The notes: generated by a model not told the origin, from the letters alone. Counted from the stretch's first letter, positions 35,591 to 45,149 are shown. The stretch is 64,000 nucleotides of DNA from Dyella silvae (GCF_026421305.1 NZ_JAPJBQ010000001.1:620001-684000); one strand, 5' to 3'. Numbers and translations are program-made.

Positions 35591-35906
35591 GGCTGCGGCC
35601 TCTCAGAACATTCCGGTGCGATCCCCTTAAGCAAGTATACGTCGGATCCAGGCGGGCCATGCCGCACCACTAAGGAGTCCACGCTCAACTTTGGATAAGC
35701 AGGCGCTTGCCATGCTGTGATTCCGCCCATCGCGATGCGGCCCCGATGAAGAATGGGTGAAGGGCGCATCAACCCCCTCTGTCAGCAAAAGGGGACGGGT
35801 TTGTGGACTTCAGTATGCCGGCCCCAGTCAAAGGCAACTCGCCACGGCACCTATCCTGATGAGGTGACGCGGCCATCGTTTGGTCGGCCAAGGCGCGATG
35901 GCTGGC
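35591..35906. other. Intergenic region upstream of the minus-strand toxin gene
   Basis: These 316 bases hold the start side of the toxin gene and the stop side of a LysR gene, both on the minus strand. I see no gene. A minus-strand TATACT near 35638 could be a -10 element, but no matching -35 hexamer stands 16-18 bp away, so I do not call a promoter. Confidence 0.4.
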
Positions 35907-36788
35907 TCATGCGTTGGCCAGTCGTTCTTTCAGAAATTCAATGAAGCGCTGCGTCTTCGCTGGCAGCAAACGCGTTTCGGTCAATGCATAGACGGGAATC
36001 GGCTTGCCATGCCATTGCGGCAGCACGCGGACCAGCCGCCCTGCAGCCAGATCGTCGACGACCAGTTCTTCCGTCAACAGGACGACCCCCATCCCCATCC
36101 CCAGGGTCGCCAGACGACAAATCAGGCCGACGTTGTTGACCGTGAAACGACTATGGGTCGCGATCTCGATGGCATCCTTTCCGCGATGTAATACCCATGG
36201 CCGGTCTTTCAGAATGTTCAGGCATTCGTGGTGTTCAAGATCGGCGGGCCTCTCGGGCTGCCCTGCGCGCGCCAGGTAATCCGGCGACGCGTAAAGGTGC
36301 GGAACAAAGGAAGCCAGCGGGCGAGCGATGAGATGCGAATTTTCTGGCTCGCCGATACGGATCGCCACATCGAAAGGTTCGCTGACGAGATCGACTTGCC
36401 GTGGGGTCAGGTCGAAATCGAAGCTGATGCCCGGATAGCGCGCCGCAAACTCAGCCATCAGCGGCGCCACATAGATCGTGGCGAAATCCACGGGCAGTGA
36501 GGCACGCAGCAGGCCGCTCGGCTGGGCGAGCATGTCACCGAGTTCCTGATGGGCGAGCTTGGCTTCATCGACGATGCGCTTACACCGCTCGAAGTAAATC
36601 TGGCCCGCCTCGGTCAACTCGACTTTGCGCGTCGTGCGGTGGAGCAAGCGCAGTCCAATCGCCTTCTCCAGCGCGCTGATGCGGCGCGAGAGTGTGGAAT
36701 TCGGAACCCCGGTCGCTTCGGACGCCCCGCGAAAACCTCGGGCTTTGACGACTTCCACGAACAACGCCATGTCGTTGAGGATTTCCAC
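35907..36788 (-). CDS. LysR-family transcriptional regulator
   Basis: The protein from GTG 36788 is 293 aa: VEILNDMALFVEVVKARGFR, HTH with NSTLSRRISALEKAIGLRLL, and a substrate-binding domain (LRASLPVDFATIYVAPLMAE, FDVAIRIGEPENSHLIARPL). GGAG stands 7 nt before the GTG, giving the usual MEILNDMALF-type start; an in-frame TTG 24 nt upstream and an ATG 18 nt downstream are alternatives. It is divergent from the old-yellow-enzyme gene at 37035 and most likely controls it in response to an electrophile or its product. Confidence 0.88.
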   Translation of the reverse strand: MEILNDMALFVEVVKARGFRGASEATGVPNSTLSRRISALEKAIGLRLLHRTTRKVELTEAGQIYFERCKRIVDEAKLAHQELGDMLAQPSGLLRASLPVDFATIYVAPLMAEFAARYPGISFDFDLTPRQVDLVSEPFDVAIRIGEPENSHLIARPLASFVPHLYASPDYLARAGQPERPADLEHHECLNILKDRPWVLHRGKDAIEIATHSRFTVNNVGLICRLATLGMGMGVVLLTEELVVDDLAAGRLVRVLPQWHGKPIPVYALTETRLLPAKTQRFIEFLKERLANA

Positions 36789-37034
36789 GAAATTGCTCCA
36801 TGAATGGATCAATGTAATCCAATATACCTCCTTTATCCCGCCAGTGAGTTGGCTGCATGATCTCCCTGCCCCGAAATCCAGGAGATCGTCGCAAGGCCAG
36901 ACAACGATGCGAGCAAGCCGCTACCGGCTCCGGCCAACGCATTGCCCTGCCTTTGCCCCCCCCTTTCGGCGCGCTGCCTGCTCGCACAACGCGCCACGCG
37001 CGGTCGTTCCAAACACGTCACTGTTGAGGACTTC

Positions 37035-38111
37035 ATGATGACTCGTCTGTTCCAACCCGTTCGCCTCGGCGACTACACCTTGCAAAACCGCCTGGCCATG
37101 GCGCCCATGACGCGCAGCCGCGCCGAGTTCGATGGCACACCGGGCGCATTGGCGGCGGAGTACTACGCGCAGCGCGCCGATCTCGGCTTGATCGTTACCG
37201 AGGGCACGCAGCCATCGGACGATGGCCAGGGCTATCTCACGACACCAGGCATATACACCGCCGCTCACGTCGAGGGTTGGCGAAAGATCACCTCCGCCGT
37301 GCATGCCAAGGGTTCGCATATCTTTATCCAGCTCATGCATGCCGGGCGCATGTCGCATCCCGACAACACGCCGCATCACCGCCAGGCCGTCGCGCCGTCT
37401 GCGATTGCTCCCGGTGCACCGATGTTCACGGTGAAAGGCATGCAGGACATTCCCGTGCCGCGCGCGCTCACCTTGAACGACATTCGCCAGACCATCGCTG
37501 ACTTCCGGCACGCTGCGCGGCGTGCGATCGAAGCCGGTGCTGACGGCATCGAAATCCATGGCGCCAATGCCTATCTCGTGCACCAGTTTCTCGCCCCGAG
37601 CGCCAATGTGCGGACGGACGAATACGGCGGCTCCATCGAAAATCGTGCACGCTTCGCCATCGAAGTGGCTGCTGCCATCGCCGATGAAATCGGCGCCGAC
37701 CGGACGGCCATCCGCCTGTCGCCCGGCACGACCATGTGGGGCATCGACGAAGGCGCCGATGGCCCGGATCTCTATCGCTACCTGGTGGCCGAACTCGATC
37801 GGCTGGGACTTGCCTACCTGCACATCATGCATTTGGGTAACGAGGGCTTGCTCGCCGATCTGCGCAATCTGTGGACGCGCGCGTTGATCCTCAGTCGCCC
37901 CGGACGCCCACGCGAGCAGATCGGGTCGGACATCGTCTCGGGCCTGGCCGATCTGGAAGCCTACGGTCAGCTGGTGCTCGCCAATCCGGATTTCCTCTCC
38001 CGCTTGCGGACCGATGCGCCCATGAACGATGCCGACCCCAGAACGTTCTTTGGCGGCGGCGCGGAAGGCTATGTCGACTACCCCTTGCTGAGCGAAGCCA
38101 CCGCAGCCTGA
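37035..38111 (+). CDS. Old yellow enzyme family alkene reductase (NemA-like)
   Basis: The 358-aa protein begins MMTRLFQPVRLGDYTLQNRL with AMAPMTRSRA, and has GADGIEIHGANAYLVHQFLA and NVRTDEYGGSIENRARF, the core motifs of FMN-dependent old yellow enzymes. The HGAN pair binds the substrate. These use NAD(P)H to reduce alkenes next to carbonyl or nitro groups, including N-ethylmaleimide and nitrate esters, in the cytoplasm. GAGGA precedes the two tandem ATGs (37035 and 37038). The divergent LysR gene is the likely regulator. Confidence 0.92.
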   Translation: MMTRLFQPVRLGDYTLQNRLAMAPMTRSRAEFDGTPGALAAEYYAQRADLGLIVTEGTQPSDDGQGYLTTPGIYTAAHVEGWRKITSAVHAKGSHIFIQLMHAGRMSHPDNTPHHRQAVAPSAIAPGAPMFTVKGMQDIPVPRALTLNDIRQTIADFRHAARRAIEAGADGIEIHGANAYLVHQFLAPSANVRTDEYGGSIENRARFAIEVAAAIADEIGADRTAIRLSPGTTMWGIDEGADGPDLYRYLVAELDRLGLAYLHIMHLGNEGLLADLRNLWTRALILSRPGRPREQIGSDIVSGLADLEAYGQLVLANPDFLSRLRTDAPMNDADPRTFFGGGAEGYVDYPLLSEATAA

Positions 38112-38125
38112 GCACGATCAATGCA

Positions 38126-38160
38126 CCCGGGAAATCCGCAAGGACGCGGTGAATCCCGGG
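38126..38160 (+). terminator. Inverted repeat between convergent genes, possible terminator
   Basis: CCCGGGA at 38126-38132 pairs with TCCCGGG at 38154-38160, followed by CGTTCGTTT. It lies 14 nt after the alkene-reductase stop. The inner stem is imperfect and the T tract is poor, so it is only a possible terminator. Confidence 0.35.
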
Positions 38161-38218
38161 CGTTCGTTTCAACTAGTACGTGCGTGCATCTGTGGCGTCT
38201 GACCACGCCGGCCCGTCT

Positions 38219-39412
38219 TCAACCCACCAATGCATCCGGCGGGCGGTGGAAGAGAAGATAGTTGCCCGTCTCCGTACCTTGCCGGCGCAGTGCCTTGCCC
38301 AGCGCCACCTGAGCCGGCTCCCAGCGTGCCAGTGCCCCCTGAATGTCATCGGGCGACGCTTTCAGCGCGTCTGCAAGTTGCAGCGCGTTGGCGGCCGCCT
38401 TGGCCGTACTGGCCGCAGTGTGCGGACGAGGAATGGCCGCAGCGTCACCGAGCAGCACGACGCGACCCGAAACCAGGTGATCGGCCGCCAGGTCACGAAT
38501 GGCCTGGGCAAACGGCTCGGCCGTCGCCTCGACCATGGCACGAAACGGTGGCGGCAGCAGGGCTTCGGCCTCACGGTGCAAGTGCGCTTTCCACTGCGGC
38601 GCGAGCATGCCTTCGGGAATCGAGAAGTCACGCTGGCGTCCGGTGCGGTCAACCATGATGTCCCTCAGCAGCTTGTCATCCGCCACGCGATACCACACCC
38701 AGTTGTAGAGGCGATGACCGGGACGCACATCGTTGTTCTCGCCAGGCACCAGGTAGCCCAGAATGTGCGAGCCCACGTTGTTCGCGAAACCAAAATCGCC
38801 GTGCAGATCGTGTCGCGCGACAGATGGCATGGTGTTCTCGGGCGACAGTCCGCGCCAGGCCAGATAGCCGGCGTAAACAGGCTTCACGTCGGGCCACAAC
38901 AGCAATCGCACGGTTGAATTGCCGCCATCGGCGCCGATGAGAAGGTCGCCTGTTTCGCTGGTGCCGTCCGCAAAGTGTGCCGTTACGGCTCCTTGCGCCG
39001 GATCCTGCTCAATCCGCACCAGTGTTTTCGCCTGATGGTAGTGCGCGTCGCCGAATGCCTTTCTCAGGGTCGTATAGATCAACGACCACGACGTCTGCGT
39101 TTGCGGCGCAAAGTGCTTGGAGCGAATCGTTCCATCGGGCTGGAACGTCGTTCGGAAGGTCGATTGAACACCCAGGTCCATCGCAGCAAGGTCAACGCCG
39201 ATCCGCCGGAATACCTCCACGACATCAGGTTGCAGCACGATGCCACCGCCTCGACTATCGAGGTCGTGCGCGGAGCGTTCGTAGATGTCCACGTCCCAGC
39301 CGATCCGGCGCAACAGATTGCCGGCGAACAATCCGCCAAGCGACCCGCCAATAACGATGGCGCGACGTGAGGCGCGGGAGGAATCGGGATTGGTCGTCAG
39401 CTGCGCGGGCAT
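38219..39412 (-). CDS. FAD-dependent monooxygenase (aromatic hydroxylase type)
   Basis: The 397-aa protein has the flavoprotein hydroxylase motifs in order: IVIGGSLGGLFAGNLLRRIG for FAD binding, GDLLIGADGGNSTVR (DG motif) near residue 170, and VVLLGDAAAIPRPHTAAST (GD motif) near residue 325. The sequence style, with YAGYLAWRGL and YNWVWYRV, resembles 2,6-dihydroxypyridine 3-hydroxylase-like enzymes, which hydroxylate heteroaromatic rings with NADH and oxygen; the substrate cannot be told. AGGAG lies 7 nt upstream of the ATG. It is followed upstream by a co-directional LysR gene. Confidence 0.88.
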   Translation of the reverse strand: MPAQLTTNPDSSRASRRAIVIGGSLGGLFAGNLLRRIGWDVDIYERSAHDLDSRGGGIVLQPDVVEVFRRIGVDLAAMDLGVQSTFRTTFQPDGTIRSKHFAPQTQTSWSLIYTTLRKAFGDAHYHQAKTLVRIEQDPAQGAVTAHFADGTSETGDLLIGADGGNSTVRLLLWPDVKPVYAGYLAWRGLSPENTMPSVARHDLHGDFGFANNVGSHILGYLVPGENNDVRPGHRLYNWVWYRVADDKLLRDIMVDRTGRQRDFSIPEGMLAPQWKAHLHREAEALLPPPFRAMVEATAEPFAQAIRDLAADHLVSGRVVLLGDAAAIPRPHTAASTAKAAANALQLADALKASPDDIQGALARWEPAQVALGKALRRQGTETGNYLLFHRPPDALVG

Positions 39413-39516
39413 GGGTGTCTCCTGAGGGGTGGCTTACTGTGCCCTCCCTCGAGGTGGCGATCATCCACCCTCCCCGCTCAGGTGCTTTGCGTTCGGCGCA
39501 AAGGCGCGCGACGTGC

Positions 39517-40437
39517 TCAGGCGTGCTTGTCCCAATACGGAGGCGAGCCGAAGTGCTGGACGAGGAAGTCGAGGAACGCGGCAATCTTCTTCGAGCCGCG
39601 ACGGTTGGGTAGATAGACGGCCCACACCGCGCCCTCGCTTGCGCCCGGCGTGGGCGCCCAGGACTCCAACACGGGAAGGAGTCTTCCCGCCGCCAGGTCA
39701 TGGCCAACCAACCAGGTAGGCATCAGCAGCAACCCCGCGCCGCCAATTGCTGCCTCGCGCAGAAGCTCGGAGCCGTTGGCGCGCAGGTTGCCGGTGACGG
39801 GTACTTTCACAGTCTTGCCATCGCGCGCCAGTGTCCATGTGCTTTCGCCGCTGAGGTAATCGAACAGCAGGCAGTTATGGCGACTCAGGTCCTCTGGCTC
39901 CATCGGTGTGCCGCGCTCGCCAAGATAGTCGGGGCTCGCGCAAATCACGCGCCGATGTGGCGCAAGCTTGCGTGCGATCAGGTTGGGGGTAGCTAGCGAA
40001 CCCAGGCGGATGGCGATGTCGATCCTGTCTTCGACCAGGTTCATCATCGTGTCCGTCAGCCGGATCTCGAGCCTGATGCCTGGATACTCGCGGAAGAATG
40101 CAGGCAACGCGGGAGCTACGTGCAAAGTGCCGAAGGCCACCGGCATGGTCACCCTGAGCAGTCCGCTCGGTGGGCCTGCCAACTCGCTGGCCGTGCGATC
40201 TGCACTCTCCAGTTCCTCAAGGATTCTCCGGGCGTCCTCGTAATACTGCGTGCCGGCTTCCGTCAGGGAGACGGTGCGCGTGGAGCGGTTCATGAGCAGC
40301 GTGCCCAGGCTTTCCTCCAGCGAATTCACCTGGCGGGTAAGCGACGAAGGTGCCACACCCAGGCGCCGCGCCGCCGGCGCGAAGCCGCCGTGCTCGACCA
40401 CTGCGACGAATGCGCTCAATGCTCCGAATCGATCCAT
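39517..40437 (-). CDS. LysR-family transcriptional regulator
   Basis: The 306-aa protein starts MDRFGALSAFVAVVEHGGFA, with HTH PSSLTRQVNSLEESLGTLLM and effector domain LLRVTMPVAFGTLHVAPALP and IDIAIRLGSLATPNLIARKL. I use the ATG at 40437, nine residues after the first possible start, because it gives the standard LysR N-terminus. It is divergent from the DsbA-family gene at 40542 and upstream of the monooxygenase; either could be its target. An inverted repeat lies 8 nt before its start codon. Confidence 0.9.
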   Translation of the reverse strand: MDRFGALSAFVAVVEHGGFAPAARRLGVAPSSLTRQVNSLEESLGTLLMNRSTRTVSLTEAGTQYYEDARRILEELESADRTASELAGPPSGLLRVTMPVAFGTLHVAPALPAFFREYPGIRLEIRLTDTMMNLVEDRIDIAIRLGSLATPNLIARKLAPHRRVICASPDYLGERGTPMEPEDLSRHNCLLFDYLSGESTWTLARDGKTVKVPVTGNLRANGSELLREAAIGGAGLLLMPTWLVGHDLAAGRLLPVLESWAPTPGASEGAVWAVYLPNRRGSKKIAAFLDFLVQHFGSPPYWDKHA

Positions 40438-40444
40438 GCACCAC

Positions 40445-40463
40445 CTTTGCGCCTCATGCAAAG
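40445..40463. promoter_or_regulatory. Inverted repeat, candidate LysR operator
   Basis: CTTTGC and GCAAAG flank seven bases (GCCTCAT). The site sits between divergent LysR and DsbA-family genes, next to the LysR start codon, where autoregulatory LysR sites usually lie. Confidence 0.35.
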
Positions 40464-40541
40464 AACCTCTCTCACTTTACTGGATTATCACTGCGAAACC
40501 TCAGGCGCAGACTTCCTCCATCACTGGACTGGAGTTTTGCC

Positions 40542-41207
40542 ATGACCCTCACGATCACGATCACTTCCGACTTCATCTGCCCCTGGTGCCTGGTCGGGGA
40601 GCGCCGCCTGGAGCGGGCGTTGGCGACCCTGCCCGACCACGTCACGGTGGAGCGGCACTGGCGTCCGTTTGAACTCAACCCGGATATGCCTGCCGCTGGC
40701 ATGGATCGCAAAGCGTATCGAACGATCAAGTTCGGCAGCTGGGAGCGAAGCCAGGCACTGGATTCGCAAACCGTCAACGCCGCGAAAGGCGATGGCGTCG
40801 CTTTCAACTATGCCGCCATCGCCAAGACACCGAACACGCTGCTCGCTCATCGCCTGATGTGGCTTGCCGGGAAGGAAGGCCGCGCCAACGCATTGGCAAC
40901 TGCAATCTTCTCCGCGTATTTCGAACAAGGCCGCGATATCGGCGACATCGGCACGCTTGCCGACGTGGCGACCGAAACGGGCATGGATCGCGCCAAAATC
41001 GTTGCGTTTCTGGCTGGCGACGAAGGTACCGCCGAAGTGTCTGAAGCTGAGCAGGCTGCACACGCACAGCGCACCCGTGGCGTTCCCCTGTTCGATATCG
41101 AAGGCGAGTTGATCAGCGGCGCCCAGCCGCCTGAAGTATTCGCGGCGGCACTGCAACGTGCCGTGGCTCGCAATGAAAGTTGCGCTACAGGCTTCTGCAC
41201 CGCCTGA
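40542..41207 (+). CDS. DsbA-family oxidoreductase (FrnE-like)
   Basis: The 221-aa protein starts MTLTITITSDFICPWCLVGE with a CPWC active site in a thioredoxin fold, a helical insertion, and a C-terminal half with RTRGVPLFDIEGELISGAQP (cis-Pro loop GVP). It has no signal peptide, so unlike DsbA it is cytoplasmic; FrnE-like members act in disulphide handling or isomerase reactions under oxidative stress. GGAG lies 7 nt before the ATG. An extra Cys pair at the C-terminus (ESCATGFCTA) is notable. Confidence 0.9.
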   Translation: MTLTITITSDFICPWCLVGERRLERALATLPDHVTVERHWRPFELNPDMPAAGMDRKAYRTIKFGSWERSQALDSQTVNAAKGDGVAFNYAAIAKTPNTLLAHRLMWLAGKEGRANALATAIFSAYFEQGRDIGDIGTLADVATETGMDRAKIVAFLAGDEGTAEVSEAEQAAHAQRTRGVPLFDIEGELISGAQPPEVFAAALQRAVARNESCATGFCTA

Positions 41208-41412
41208 CCGAACTACCCAGGGTGACGCGCGAGGAATGCGCGTCACCGTCACCTGACTGGGTCTCTTACTGCACTCGATCGGGTAGTGCCAGCCACATGG
41301 ACGAATGCTACACATCGCGCATGGCGCATTGACGTACTCGTCGCTTCTGGTGAACCCCGCAAGGGGCAACAACCCGTCTCTCCACTTTTCTTCTGCACCG
41401 GACTTTTTTGCC

Positions 41413-42609
41413 ATGACTGCACATCAAGGCTCAACACCGTCGCTGTCCAAGGGAACGCTGTTCGCCATGGCCCTGGCCGCCGGTCTGGCCGTCGCCAACA
41501 TCTATTACAACCAGCCCATGCTCGACCTCATGAGGCGCAGTCTTGGTGACGTCCGGGTCAGTGGCTGGATCCCTACGCTCACCCAACTTGGCTACGCCGC
41601 CGGGCTGCTGTTCCTGTTGCCTCTGGGCGACATGTTCGAACGCCGCCGGCTGATCGTCGTGCAATTCCTCGTGCTGGCCGCCGCCCTGCTGCTTACCGCG
41701 GTGGCGCCGGGACTGGCCATGCTGGCGTTGGCCTCCGTACTGGTGGGCGCCACGGCTACGGTTGCGCAGCAGATCGTGCCATTTGCCACCATCCTTGCTG
41801 CACCGGAAAAACGTGGCGCGGCGATCGGCAGCGTGATGAGCGGCCTGCTGACAGGCATCCTGCTCAGCCGCACCCTGGCGGGCCTGATTTCCAGTGCGAT
41901 GGGCTGGCGTGCGATGTTCTGGCTGGCCGCTCCGGTCGCGATCCTTGGCGCCGTGCTCATGGCACGTACGCTGCCTGCGCATCATCCTCGCCACGCCTTG
42001 CGCTATGGCGAAGTGCTGGCTTCGCTCGGCAAGCTTTGGACAGGCGAACCTCTGCTCAGGCGCGCATCCGTAACGCAGGCGCTGTTGTTCGGCTCTTTCT
42101 CGGCGTTCTGGACCGTGCTTGCACTTCGTCTTGCCCAGCCTCCGCTGAACTTTGGCCCGGCCGTGGCCGGACTATTTGGCGTCGTGGGTGCTGTTGGCGT
42201 GGCTATGGCGCCTGTCGCTGGACGCGTTGCCGATCGCAAGGGACCTGCCCCCGTCATCGCCCTCGGCGCCGCTGCCACCATCATTGCCTGGGCGATCTTT
42301 GCGTTTGCGCCAGGTTTGTGGGGCCTGATCGCTGGCGTGATCGTGCTCGACTTTGGCGTGCAGATCGCGCTGGTGTCGAACCAGCATCTGATCTATGGGA
42401 TCCACCCCGAATACAAGAGCCGCCTCAACACCCTCTTCATGACCACCATGTTCATCGGCGGCGCGGTTGGCTCGTTCGTATCGTCGTGGGCTTGGGAGAG
42501 GTTCGGCTGGATGGGTGTAGCCGTGCTGGGCGGCTTGCTGCCCGTCGGCGCCCTGCTCATGAGCCTGATGCATTGGCGGCCTGAGCGCACCGTTGGTGTA
42601 ACGGAGTAG
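41413..42609 (+). CDS. MFS exporter
   Basis: The 398-aa protein has 12 predicted membrane segments, starting GTLFAMALAAGLAVANIYYN and continuing WIPTLTQLGYAAGLLFLLPL with the loop GDMFERRR (MFS motif A). A later motif-A-like loop is GRVADRKG. It belongs to the drug/sugar-efflux type of the major facilitator family; the substrate is unknown. The ATG at 41413 gives a normal short N-terminus. It follows the DsbA-family gene by 205 nt and ends in a clear terminator. Confidence 0.9.
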   Translation: MTAHQGSTPSLSKGTLFAMALAAGLAVANIYYNQPMLDLMRRSLGDVRVSGWIPTLTQLGYAAGLLFLLPLGDMFERRRLIVVQFLVLAAALLLTAVAPGLAMLALASVLVGATATVAQQIVPFATILAAPEKRGAAIGSVMSGLLTGILLSRTLAGLISSAMGWRAMFWLAAPVAILGAVLMARTLPAHHPRHALRYGEVLASLGKLWTGEPLLRRASVTQALLFGSFSAFWTVLALRLAQPPLNFGPAVAGLFGVVGAVGVAMAPVAGRVADRKGPAPVIALGAAATIIAWAIFAFAPGLWGLIAGVIVLDFGVQIALVSNQHLIYGIHPEYKSRLNTLFMTTMFIGGAVGSFVSSWAWERFGWMGVAVLGGLLPVGALLMSLMHWRPERTVGVTE

Positions 42610-42641
42610 ATGCGCTGCGGACGTTGCTGGCGTGAAGATCC

Positions 42642-42680
42642 AAAGCGGCGGTTCGCTGAGCGAACCACCGCTTTTGTTTT
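42642..42680 (+). terminator. Rho-independent terminator of MFS gene
   Basis: Arms 42642-42656 and 42660-42674 form a 15-bp stem with one mismatch and a 3-nt loop, followed by TTTTGTTTT. It begins 32 nt after the MFS stop and ends just before the stop of the convergent small gene. Confidence 0.85.
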
Positions 42681-42682
42681 GA

Positions 42683-42982
42683 TTAGTCGCGTTGCCCCAG
42701 GATGATGTCCCGCAGGAAACGGTCCAACGGATCATTCTTGCCCGCGCACACCATGTCATAGGCGGTGAGGCCACCGAACTCGGCAATGGCTTCATTGGCA
42801 AACCACGCCATGGCGACAGTCGGATCGGGCTCGACGGCAAGTACGAGTTCCACGGTCCGCGCCCAATCGGCAATGGACGCAGGCGTGCGCATGTGATGCA
42901 ACCACAGGGGCACGACGTTGGACGGCCGGAGATGTTCCTCGATGGCGGAGGCCTGCGTCTCGTTTCGAGACTGGATGGTCAT
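42683..42982 (-). CDS. Small protein resembling the MbcA/ParS (DUF2384) domain
   Basis: The 99-aa protein starts MTIQSRNETQASAIEEHLRP and ends with AMAWFANEAIAEFGGLTAYD and MVCAGKNDPLDRFLRDIILG. The WF...I..FGGLTA..MV..G pattern resembles the toxin-binding C-terminal domain of MbcA/ParS/Xre antitoxins. However there is no DNA-binding N-terminus and no RES-type toxin next to it, so this may be an orphan or an unrelated protein. An ATG nine bases upstream is also possible. It faces the MFS gene across a terminator. Confidence 0.55.
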   Translation of the reverse strand: MTIQSRNETQASAIEEHLRPSNVVPLWLHHMRTPASIADWARTVELVLAVEPDPTVAMAWFANEAIAEFGGLTAYDMVCAGKNDPLDRFLRDIILGQRD

Positions 42983-43237
42983 GTCTAACATCTGGCCGGA
43001 ACCTTTGGGATGAGCCCACTCGCTTGAGCAGCACTGGGTCTATGGAAAGCGATGAAACTTCGGCGCAACTTCGCTGTGACCCGGCTCGCTTTGACAGCGT
43101 AGCCAGTCAGCAATAGATGAGACTCTCAGGCAAAGCCGATCACCGGCCCGCATGCCTTCGCCGCAGGCACGGACACTTCGATGGCCGCCAAGGCAGGTGT
43201 CGCTACGGCGGCCGGCGCTGCAACTCGGGGCGATGGC

Positions 43238-43867
43238 TTAAACGGGGTGGATCATGTCCCGCGCGTAGCTAAGCCCAATGCCGTAGCCACCTCCGTGCGC
43301 CTCGACGATCGCTCGCGCACCGTCGTAGGTATCGTGGCGCGTCCAGTCGCGCTGCAGCTCAAGCAAGACCTGAATCCAGGATGTCAGCGTCACGCCGGCA
43401 GCCTCCATGCGGCGCAACGCCAGCTCATGGCTGCTTTCGGTGAGGCCGCCGCAAGCGTCCGCGATAACGAAGACCTCGAACCCTTCGGCCTGCGCCGAAA
43501 GCGCGCAGAACGAGATGCAGGCTTCGGTCAGCATTCCCGCGATGAGCAGGCGCTTGCGCCCGGTCGCGATGACGGCCGATCGTGCCGTATCGTCTTCCCA
43601 TACGTTCATGCTGCGCCGTTCGATGGCTTTGACATCGGGTATCACGGCCTGGACCTGCGGCATCAACGGGCCGCTGTACACCTTGCTGGCCGATGTGCTC
43701 GCCACGACCGGCAGCTTGAACACGCCGGCCGTGCTTGCAACCGCAATCAAATTGTCCCGAAGTACCTGCCGATCCATGGAGCCTACGCCAAACGCTAGTC
43801 CTGCCTGCACGTCGGCGAGCAACAGGGCGCAATCGGCCGGTGTGATGAGTGGCAACGGGCTGGTCAT
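43238..43867 (-). CDS. YcaC-like isochorismatase-family hydrolase
   Basis: The 209-aa protein has the isochorismatase fold with LITPADCALLLADVQAGLAF (catalytic Asp) and LLIAGMLTEACISFCALSAQ (catalytic Cys), and the YcaC-type C-terminus GVTLTSWIQVLLELQRDWTR. YcaC enzymes are hydrolases of unsettled substrate. I take the second ATG (43867), which has GAGG 8 nt before it. It has a second relative on the other strand at 45390, and a LysR gene between them. Confidence 0.88.
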   Translation of the reverse strand: MTSPLPLITPADCALLLADVQAGLAFGVGSMDRQVLRDNLIAVASTAGVFKLPVVASTSASKVYSGPLMPQVQAVIPDVKAIERRSMNVWEDDTARSAVIATGRKRLLIAGMLTEACISFCALSAQAEGFEVFVIADACGGLTESSHELALRRMEAAGVTLTSWIQVLLELQRDWTRHDTYDGARAIVEAHGGGYGIGLSYARDMIHPV

Positions 43868-44212
43868 CTGCATGTCCTCGCTAAGCGGCTGGAATTCGTT
43901 ACTGGCTGCGCAGCTCGGCGCGTCGCGCCCTACACCGCGATAATGTCCGTGATGACGTCATTCGCAGCTAGACCGATCCGGGCTTGCTCGTGTACCCAAT
44001 CAGGTACGAACGATGCCACGCGGTGTGCGGCAGTGACGTGAATGCTCGTCCGAAGGAATATTCGTGACGATCATTCCCTCCGCTCGATCGCCGGTAAATC
44101 TTCCGCTTACCTGGCGCACCGATGCCGCCGCTGGTCGCCGCGTCACGGGTATCTCGTGGCCATGAAAGACTGTCACTCCATCCAGCATGCCTTTGTTGGC
44201 ATTGGCCAAAGC
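43868..44212. other. Intergenic region
   Basis: These 345 bases lie between two minus-strand genes. Two overlapping minus-strand frames of about 70-80 codons exist, but one would need a TTG start and neither has a ribosome site or family resemblance. I see no gene or repeat here. Confidence 0.4.
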
Positions 44213-45127
44213 TCAAAGGGAAACGGCTTTGGGAAACTCAGCCACCAGATGATCCACAAAGGCACGGACAGCTGGCAGCAGACCATGGCGAGCCGGTATC
44301 AAGGTAGTGATTGTCGAGTCGCCTGCCTGCCAGTCCGGAAGTACACGAGCCATCTTCCCCGACCGAATCTCTTCGCGGCAGGTATATCCGGGTAGCGCAA
44401 CAATACCCAGGCCGTCGAGCGCCGCCTGTTTCAAGGAAATAATGTCGTCACTGAGTAGTCGCGGGGTGAGCGGCATGATCAGTTCCTTCCGCGCACCCCG
44501 CACAGGTCGGCTCAGGTGCCAGGCAGGAGCGACACCGCTTCGCATCATGAACAGCGAGGCATGCTGGGCAAGGTCTTGAGGTGTCGCCGGCGTACCGACA
44601 CGATTTAGATAGTCCACGCCCGCAAACAGAAACCAGGGCGCCGGCGCCAGAGTGCGTTGAACCAGGCTGGAATCTGGCAATGGATTGGAATGGGCGCGAA
44701 TGGCGACATCGAAGTTCTCGCCGATCAGATCAACGCTTCGATCGGTGGCGTGCTGGACGACATTGACCTTGGGGTACTTCGCGATGAAGTCGCCCACCAT
44801 CTTCCGCATTGCGAACTGCGCCGTGATCACCCCCGTGGTAAAGCGGACCGTACCCGAGGGCTCCAGCAATCGTTGGCGGATGACGCTTTCCGCTTGCTCG
44901 GCCTGCTGAAGCATCCCCACGGCATGCTGGTAGAACTCTTTGCCGGCCTCCGTCATGCCAAAGCGGCGAGAGGTTCGATTCAACAGACGAACTTCCAGAT
45001 CACGCTCGAGCCGCTGTATTCGGCCACTGAGGGTTGATTTGGGTATGCGCAGCGTTCGCTCGGCTGCGGTGAACCCACCCCGGTCCACGACCTGGACGAA
45101 ATAGTAGAAGTCATTCAAGTCCAGCAT
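44213..45127 (-). CDS. LysR-family transcriptional regulator
   Basis: The 304-aa protein starts MLDLNDFYYFVQVVDRGGFT with HTH IPKSTLSGRIQRLERDLEVR and an effector domain (SGTVRFTTGVITAQFAMRKM, FDVAIRAHSNPLPDSSLVQR). It is divergent from the YcaC-like gene at 45390 and co-directional with the one at 43238, either of which it may control. A perfect inverted repeat stands 23 nt upstream of its start. Confidence 0.9.
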   Translation of the reverse strand: MLDLNDFYYFVQVVDRGGFTAAERTLRIPKSTLSGRIQRLERDLEVRLLNRTSRRFGMTEAGKEFYQHAVGMLQQAEQAESVIRQRLLEPSGTVRFTTGVITAQFAMRKMVGDFIAKYPKVNVVQHATDRSVDLIGENFDVAIRAHSNPLPDSSLVQRTLAPAPWFLFAGVDYLNRVGTPATPQDLAQHASLFMMRSGVAPAWHLSRPVRGARKELIMPLTPRLLSDDIISLKQAALDGLGIVALPGYTCREEIRSGKMARVLPDWQAGDSTITTLIPARHGLLPAVRAFVDHLVAEFPKAVSL

Positions 45128-45149
45128 GACGCCCCCATCGTTCGGTTTT

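Noticed and set aside
35636-35644. TATACT on the minus strand as a -10 element for the third toxin gene
   Set aside because: No -35 hexamer at 16-18 bp; the palindromic TATA alone is weak evidence.
36921-37832. 303-codon open frame on the minus strand
   Set aside because: Antisense to the alkene-reductase gene; no recognisable protein features.
43968-44216. Overlapping 70-80-codon minus-strand frames after a LysR gene
   Set aside because: No ribosome site, one needs TTG, and no family resemblance; treated as non-coding.
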